Positions 43,258-46,856 of a DNA stretch of 46,856 bases are shown here, piece after piece. Position numbers and translations under genes: made by a program. Under the pieces are notes generated by a model. It saw only the letters and a program-made list of their open reading frames with translations. It was not told the DNA's origin and made no database searches. The first letter of the stretch is position 1. Every line of letters begins with the position of its first letter. This stretch comes from Clostridia bacterium (GTDB lineage: Bacteria; Bacillota; Clostridia; Oscillospirales; Acutalibacteraceae): NCBI GenBank assembly GCA_030528905.1, contig JAUMXZ010000004.1, positions 1-46,856 on the forward strand, read 5' to 3'.

Positions 43258-44619
43258 CTACAAAAGCGAAAAGTTGTTTTTTAATGTTTCCTCATTTATA
43301 AAATATTCCGGGTTATCATAAATTTTAACTGCATAGACTATATTTCCTGTTGTTAATATTTCTGTGAATTCTTCTGCATTCTCAAGCGAATTATCCCAAA
43401 TATGTCTTGAGAACGCCTTTACTTTCAATATTGCATCTCCTGTCGATGTAATATTGCCCTCACTTTCGCTTTTATAGCTTATGGTTAATGTTTGAGTTGA
43501 AGAATCAAGCTTGCCTACAATTTTATTTCCCCAGCCTGCAGGAAAAGTTATATAATAGCCGTCATCATAGTTTACAATTCTGTCTGATATAGTTACCATT
43601 GTGCTGTCATTATTGTTGTAATTCTGCCACGATATAATCGGACAATACTTATCTGTTGTTTCCTGTTTTATACCCCGGGACAGATCTGATGGCAGATCAA
43701 TAATTCCGTCTTCATTTATATCTTCACTTAGTATTATGGTGTCTCTTTTCAAAGATTCATATAATTGCGGGTTACTGAATATTGGTGCTTTTAAGGTTTG
43801 ATTAAGCTTATCCCAATATATTATTTCTGTTGCTAATCTGCCGTCGCTCAAAACCGCATCTACTGCTACACCGACCTGGTCTGAAAACACATCTGCAAAT
43901 ATAATATTCTTATATTCAGTTATATGAGAATCCATTTTGATTTGTCCTATTGTTTCAAAAGTATATTGGCTCTGATTATATTTCATAAGTCGCGTGTAGA
44001 TATCATTTTCAGTCGGTATCAGAGAAAAGAGTATCATTTCATATAATAAATCTTCATCAAAATCCTGGAATTGAAAATCCAAGTAATCAACATTTTCGAT
44101 AATAGCTTCTATTGAATCTTCGTGGCACTTAAACACAAACACCTGCTGCATAGATAAATTCGGAGTATTTAACCCCACGACAATTTCCTCTTTATTATCT
44201 GCATCTATATCACCAAAGGATACCTTATCTATCTGTGCCAGGTTAAATGTTTGTTCTCCTATTTTATACCAGTTATCATCCTGATCTTTTGAAACAACCA
44301 TCATACAAAGTGTTGCGCCAAGAGAATTTTTAGGCTTATAAAAAGCAATCGCCTCAGACTCGCCGTCTGAATCCAAATCTCTTAGTATAACAGCACTCCT
44401 GTACTCTCCGTCATTAGGATACCTAAATGTATATTCTCCGACATTGTCATAGATAAGCTGTTTTATCTTTGCTTCATCTTCAGAACCTTGCGGAGCCAAC
44501 ATAAAGTTTCTTATATTATTAAGCCGCATATCTATCGGACTGCAGCCTTGTAAGACCGGTACAAAACACATCATTATGATAAGCATAGCTATCAGAACAT
44601 ATGGTTTACATTTCTTCAT
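43258..44619 (-). CDS. Lipoprotein with FG-GAP/VCBS-like repeats
   Basis: A 453-residue surface lipoprotein. The signal peptide ends in lipobox LQGC (Cys at about residue 26). The body has repeats with Asp-rich calcium-type loops (RDLDSDGESEAIAFY, GDIDADNKEEIVVGL, SEDINEDGIIDLP), as in FG-GAP/VCBS beta-propeller proteins. The ligand and role are unknown. I chose ATG 44619 over TTG 44622; both lie behind AAAGG at a rather long spacing. It is followed 18 bases later by a response regulator and then a histidine kinase, so it may be part of, or regulated by, that signalling pair. Confidence 0.72.
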   Translation of the reverse strand: MKKCKPYVLIAMLIIMMCFVPVLQGCSPIDMRLNNIRNFMLAPQGSEDEAKIKQLIYDNVGEYTFRYPNDGEYRSAVILRDLDSDGESEAIAFYKPKNSLGATLCMMVVSKDQDDNWYKIGEQTFNLAQIDKVSFGDIDADNKEEIVVGLNTPNLSMQQVFVFKCHEDSIEAIIENVDYLDFQFQDFDEDLLYEMILFSLIPTENDIYTRLMKYNQSQYTFETIGQIKMDSHITEYKNIIFADVFSDQVGVAVDAVLSDGRLATEIIYWDKLNQTLKAPIFSNPQLYESLKRDTIILSEDINEDGIIDLPSDLSRGIKQETTDKYCPIISWQNYNNNDSTMVTISDRIVNYDDGYYITFPAGWGNKIVGKLDSSTQTLTISYKSESEGNITSTGDAILKVKAFSRHIWDNSLENAEEFTEILTTGNIVYAVKIYDNPEYFINEETLKNNFSLL

Positions 44620-44648
44620 CAAATCAAATCAACCTTTTATAATCAAAT

Positions 44649-46289
44649 TTATTTATGGTCTTTTCTTATTTTATTTCTTCTGATTTTTCCGCTTGTAGTT
44701 TTCGGAAGCTCGTTTACAAACTCAACTATACGAGGATATTTATAAGGTGCGGTCTGGTCTTTTACATAGACTTGTATCTCTTTTTTCAGTTCCTCACTTG
44801 CCTGTTTATCCTTTGTCAAGACTATTGTAGCTTTTATTACCTGTCCTCTTATCGGGTCAGGAACGCCTGTTATAGCACATTCCAAAACATACGGAAGCTC
44901 CATTATAACGCTTTCTATCTCAAACGGCCCTATTCTGTAGCCTGAAGATTTTATTATATCATCTGTTCTGCCGACATACCAAAAATATCCATCTTCATCT
45001 TTCCAAGCGGTATCTCCGGTGTGATAAACATCATCATACCAGGAGCTGTTAGTTTTATCATCATCTCCGGTATAGCCCACAAACAGTCCGCAGGGTATAT
45101 ATTTATCTGTTCTTACAACGATTTCTCCTACAATACCCTCATCTACGCTATTGCCATCAGGGTCAACCAAATCAACATCATAACCGGGCGATACAGTTCC
45201 CATAGAACCGGGTTTTGGCTCGGTGCCTTGAAGATTAAGAAGCAGCGGTGTAGTTTCAGATTGTCCGAACGCTTCCATTAGTTTTACTCCGGTAGCTTCA
45301 ACAAATTTGTTATAAACTTCCGGATTTAAAGCTTCTCCGGCAATAGCTGCGTGTTTTAAGCTTGACAAATCATATTTAGATAAGTCTTCTCTTATAAAAA
45401 ATCTGTACATAGTCGGTGGCGCACAGAAAGTTGTTATCTGATATTTTTTAAACAGCGGTAAAATCTCATTTGATTTAAACTTATCAAAGTCGTATACAAA
45501 AATTCCGGCTTCCATAAACCACTGTCCATATAGCTTGCCCCACATACACTTCATCCAGCCTGTATCAGAAATAGTTAAATGAAGCCCGTCAGGATCAACA
45601 CTTTGCCAGTATTTAGCTGTTATTATATGACCTAATGGATAGGTGTGGCAGTGAGTAACTACTTTTGGGTGACCTGTTGTACCTGAGGTAAAATATGATA
45701 AAATCGGCTCATCTGAATGAGTTTTAACTCTTTTTAGCTCATCGGAATATTTTTCTATTTCCTCATCAAAACATATAAAGCCGTTTCTTTTGCCTCGTAC
45801 GCAAAATTTAACTTTAGCCTCGTTAAGTTCATTCAAAGCGCTCTCAACGTGATCGATAACCTCTGATTCTACTGTACAGACTATAGCTTTTATGTTAGCT
45901 TTTTCAAAGCGATATATTATATCATTTTTTGTCAAAAGGTTTGATGCCGGTACTGCAACTGCGCCGAGCTTATGAAGAGCCATTACGCAGAACCAGAATT
46001 GGTAATGGCGTTTTAATATAAGCATAACCTTATCGCCTTTTCTTATTCCGTTTGCCCTTAACATATTAGCTGTCATATTACTGTATTTTTTTATATCCGC
46101 AAAAGTGAATGTCCTTTCCTCGCCCTTGTCATTACACCAGAGCATTGCTCTTCTGTTTGGTTCAACTTCTGCTATCTTATCTACAACATCATAAGCAAAA
46201 TTAAAATTGTCCTTATAAACAGGCTCAAAATTCACCAGTCTTCCGTCATAAAAGGTTTCCATACAATATTTTTGGTGTAAATTAAGCAT
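44649..46289 (-). CDS. AMP-binding acyl-CoA ligase
   Basis: A 546-residue member of the ANL superfamily, closest in layout to medium-chain or acetyl-CoA-type acyl-CoA synthetases. The P-loop is TSGTTGHPK (201-209), the middle motif is MEAFGQSETTPLL, the hinge is GRTDDIIKSSGYRIGP, and the catalytic lysine is K535 (TTSGKIRR). It should activate a carboxylic acid with ATP and CoA; the chain length is not readable. ATG 46289 has AAGGAGG upstream and overlaps the upstream XRE-cupin gene by 8 bases, a pairing seen widely in Clostridia. Confidence 0.9.
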   Translation of the reverse strand: MLNLHQKYCMETFYDGRLVNFEPVYKDNFNFAYDVVDKIAEVEPNRRAMLWCNDKGEERTFTFADIKKYSNMTANMLRANGIRKGDKVMLILKRHYQFWFCVMALHKLGAVAVPASNLLTKNDIIYRFEKANIKAIVCTVESEVIDHVESALNELNEAKVKFCVRGKRNGFICFDEEIEKYSDELKRVKTHSDEPILSYFTSGTTGHPKVVTHCHTYPLGHIITAKYWQSVDPDGLHLTISDTGWMKCMWGKLYGQWFMEAGIFVYDFDKFKSNEILPLFKKYQITTFCAPPTMYRFFIREDLSKYDLSSLKHAAIAGEALNPEVYNKFVEATGVKLMEAFGQSETTPLLLNLQGTEPKPGSMGTVSPGYDVDLVDPDGNSVDEGIVGEIVVRTDKYIPCGLFVGYTGDDDKTNSSWYDDVYHTGDTAWKDEDGYFWYVGRTDDIIKSSGYRIGPFEIESVIMELPYVLECAITGVPDPIRGQVIKATIVLTKDKQASEELKKEIQVYVKDQTAPYKYPRIVEFVNELPKTTSGKIRRNKIRKDHK

Positions 46290-46856
46290 ATTTATCCTCC
46301 TTATCTGAGTTTTCCTCTCTCATTACTATTGCAAGAAATACGCAGTCCATATTTCCTACTGCTATCATACCGTGTTCTTTTGAAGAATCGTAATAGATAC
46401 AATCTCCCGGATTTAGAATCTGAGTATGACCATCGACTTCAATTTTCAACTGGCCTGTTAAAATATAGTCCATTTCCTGACCTGCGTGGGTTGAAAGTCT
46501 TATAGGTTTTCTCTGATCTGCTTCTATATACGGTGCAGTTACTAAAAGAGGTTCTGCAATTTTATTTCTGAATTTATATGCTAAATGCTCATAGACAAAG
46601 CCTTTTCTTCTTTTGACGTTAAGACCTTTACCTGCTCTTACTACAGAACATTTTGTAAGCTTAGGGTTTTCGCCTGTCAATAATTCACCCGGATCAACGC
46701 CAAATTTTTTAGCGCATTTATACAGAAAAGAGATCTCAAAATCCTTTTCACCATTTTCATATGCTTCATATGTATCGACATCAGTTTGAGTTACTTTTGC
46801 CATATCTTCTACACTAAGTTCCAAAAGTTCCCTTAATGCTTTCATTCTTTGTGCAA
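46282..46856 (-). CDS. XRE-cupin transcriptional regulator (5' end outside window)
   Basis: At least 187 residues: an N-terminal XRE-type helix-turn-helix (about residues 1-60) followed by a cupin (about 95-175, with PIRLSTHAGQEMDYILTGQ and LNPGDCIYYDSSKEHGM). This design often senses a small molecule and controls a neighbouring metabolic gene. An ATG stands at 46845, but the frame stays open to the window edge (AQR before MKALREL), and AQRMKALRELLELSVEDMA reads like an intact first helix. The true start is therefore probably outside. The acyl-CoA ligase overlaps its stop and is the obvious target. Confidence 0.85.
   Translation of the reverse strand, partial: AQRMKALRELLELSVEDMAKVTQTDVDTYEAYENGEKDFEISFLYKCAKKFGVDPGELLTGENPKLTKCSVVRAGKGLNVKRRKGFVYEHLAYKFRNKIAEPLLVTAPYIEADQRKPIRLSTHAGQEMDYILTGQLKIEVDGHTQILNPGDCIYYDSSKEHGMIAVGNMDCVFLAIVMREENSDKEDKYA

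Noticed and set aside
1-46856. Mobile element, prophage, CRISPR array, toxin-antitoxin or defence island
   Set aside because: No transposase, integrase, phage structural gene, regularly spaced repeat, or paired toxin-antitoxin frames were seen; the gene content is housekeeping and metabolic throughout.

Overview
The window is AT-rich chromosomal DNA from a low-GC Gram-positive bacterium, most likely a member of the Clostridia. The evidence is the gene set (SecG, RecX, CcdA-free Gram-positive style lipoproteins, a BMP-type nucleoside ABC system, an ABC-F ATPase, TmcAL, a DUF1385 protein beside prmC, and a serine acetyltransferase overlapping cysS). GGAGG-type ribosome binding sites are strong, and TTG and GTG starts are frequent. 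I see no phage, insertion sequence, CRISPR array or rRNA. Genes are densely packed. No gap exceeds about 230 bases; the longest are 33018-33245, 19748-19969, 28027-28189, 22253-22412 and 12813-12942.

Layout. 1-1460 (minus): a truncated amino-acid binding lipoprotein and an M14 peptidase. 1494-6030 (plus): an extended -10 promoter, then a Nudix ADP-ribose pyrophosphatase, NAD synthase and an ABC-F ATPase, closed by a bidirectional terminator. 6064-12812 (minus): acetate kinase, a zinc-ribbon/CD225 membrane protein, a DUF2752 protein, a Na/phosphate cotransporter, a YgiQ radical SAM protein and a ComEC-like metallo-beta-lactamase-fold protein. 12943-15158 (plus): tRNA-Met cytidine acetate ligase and a DUF4380-like protein. 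15186-19747 (minus): alr-deoC-cdd-folE-folP-folB-folK. 19815-19976 (plus): a 29-codon small ORF with its own terminator. 19970-22252 (minus): a DUF1624 membrane protein, a ComEA-like protein, a HAD phosphatase and tRNA-Ser(GGA). 22337-22590 (plus): a 51-residue Cys-rich membrane protein with its own promoter and terminator.

22596-46856 is all on the minus strand. Read in the direction of transcription it holds: an XRE-cupin regulator and acyl-CoA ligase; a lipoprotein, response regulator and histidine kinase; DUF1385-prmC-recA-recX-rimO-pgsA-cysE-cysS; a small conserved hypothetical, metG, tatD and secG; and a nucleoside salvage island (deoB, deoD, bmpA, nupO, nupP, nupQ).

How the genes work together. 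BmpA-NupOPQ would import nucleosides. Purine nucleoside phosphorylase (DeoD), phosphopentomutase (DeoB), cytidine deaminase (Cdd) and deoxyribose-phosphate aldolase (DeoC) would break them down to base plus glycolytic carbon. FolE, FolB, FolK and FolP cover most of dihydropteroate synthesis. CysE and CysS connect cysteine synthesis with its charging. AckA and TmcAL both use acetate.

Most of the window is ordinary housekeeping and I do not see a convincing new multi-gene system. The observations best worth checking are these: an NAD synthase whose glutaminase domain has Phe where the catalytic Cys should be; a DUF1385 gene whose only good Shine-Dalgarno is separated from its ATG by a perfect nested hairpin; a 29-codon acidic/aromatic small ORF; and a lipoprotein-regulator-kinase module. 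Start codons were re-chosen from ribosome binding sites in many genes, as explained in the entries.
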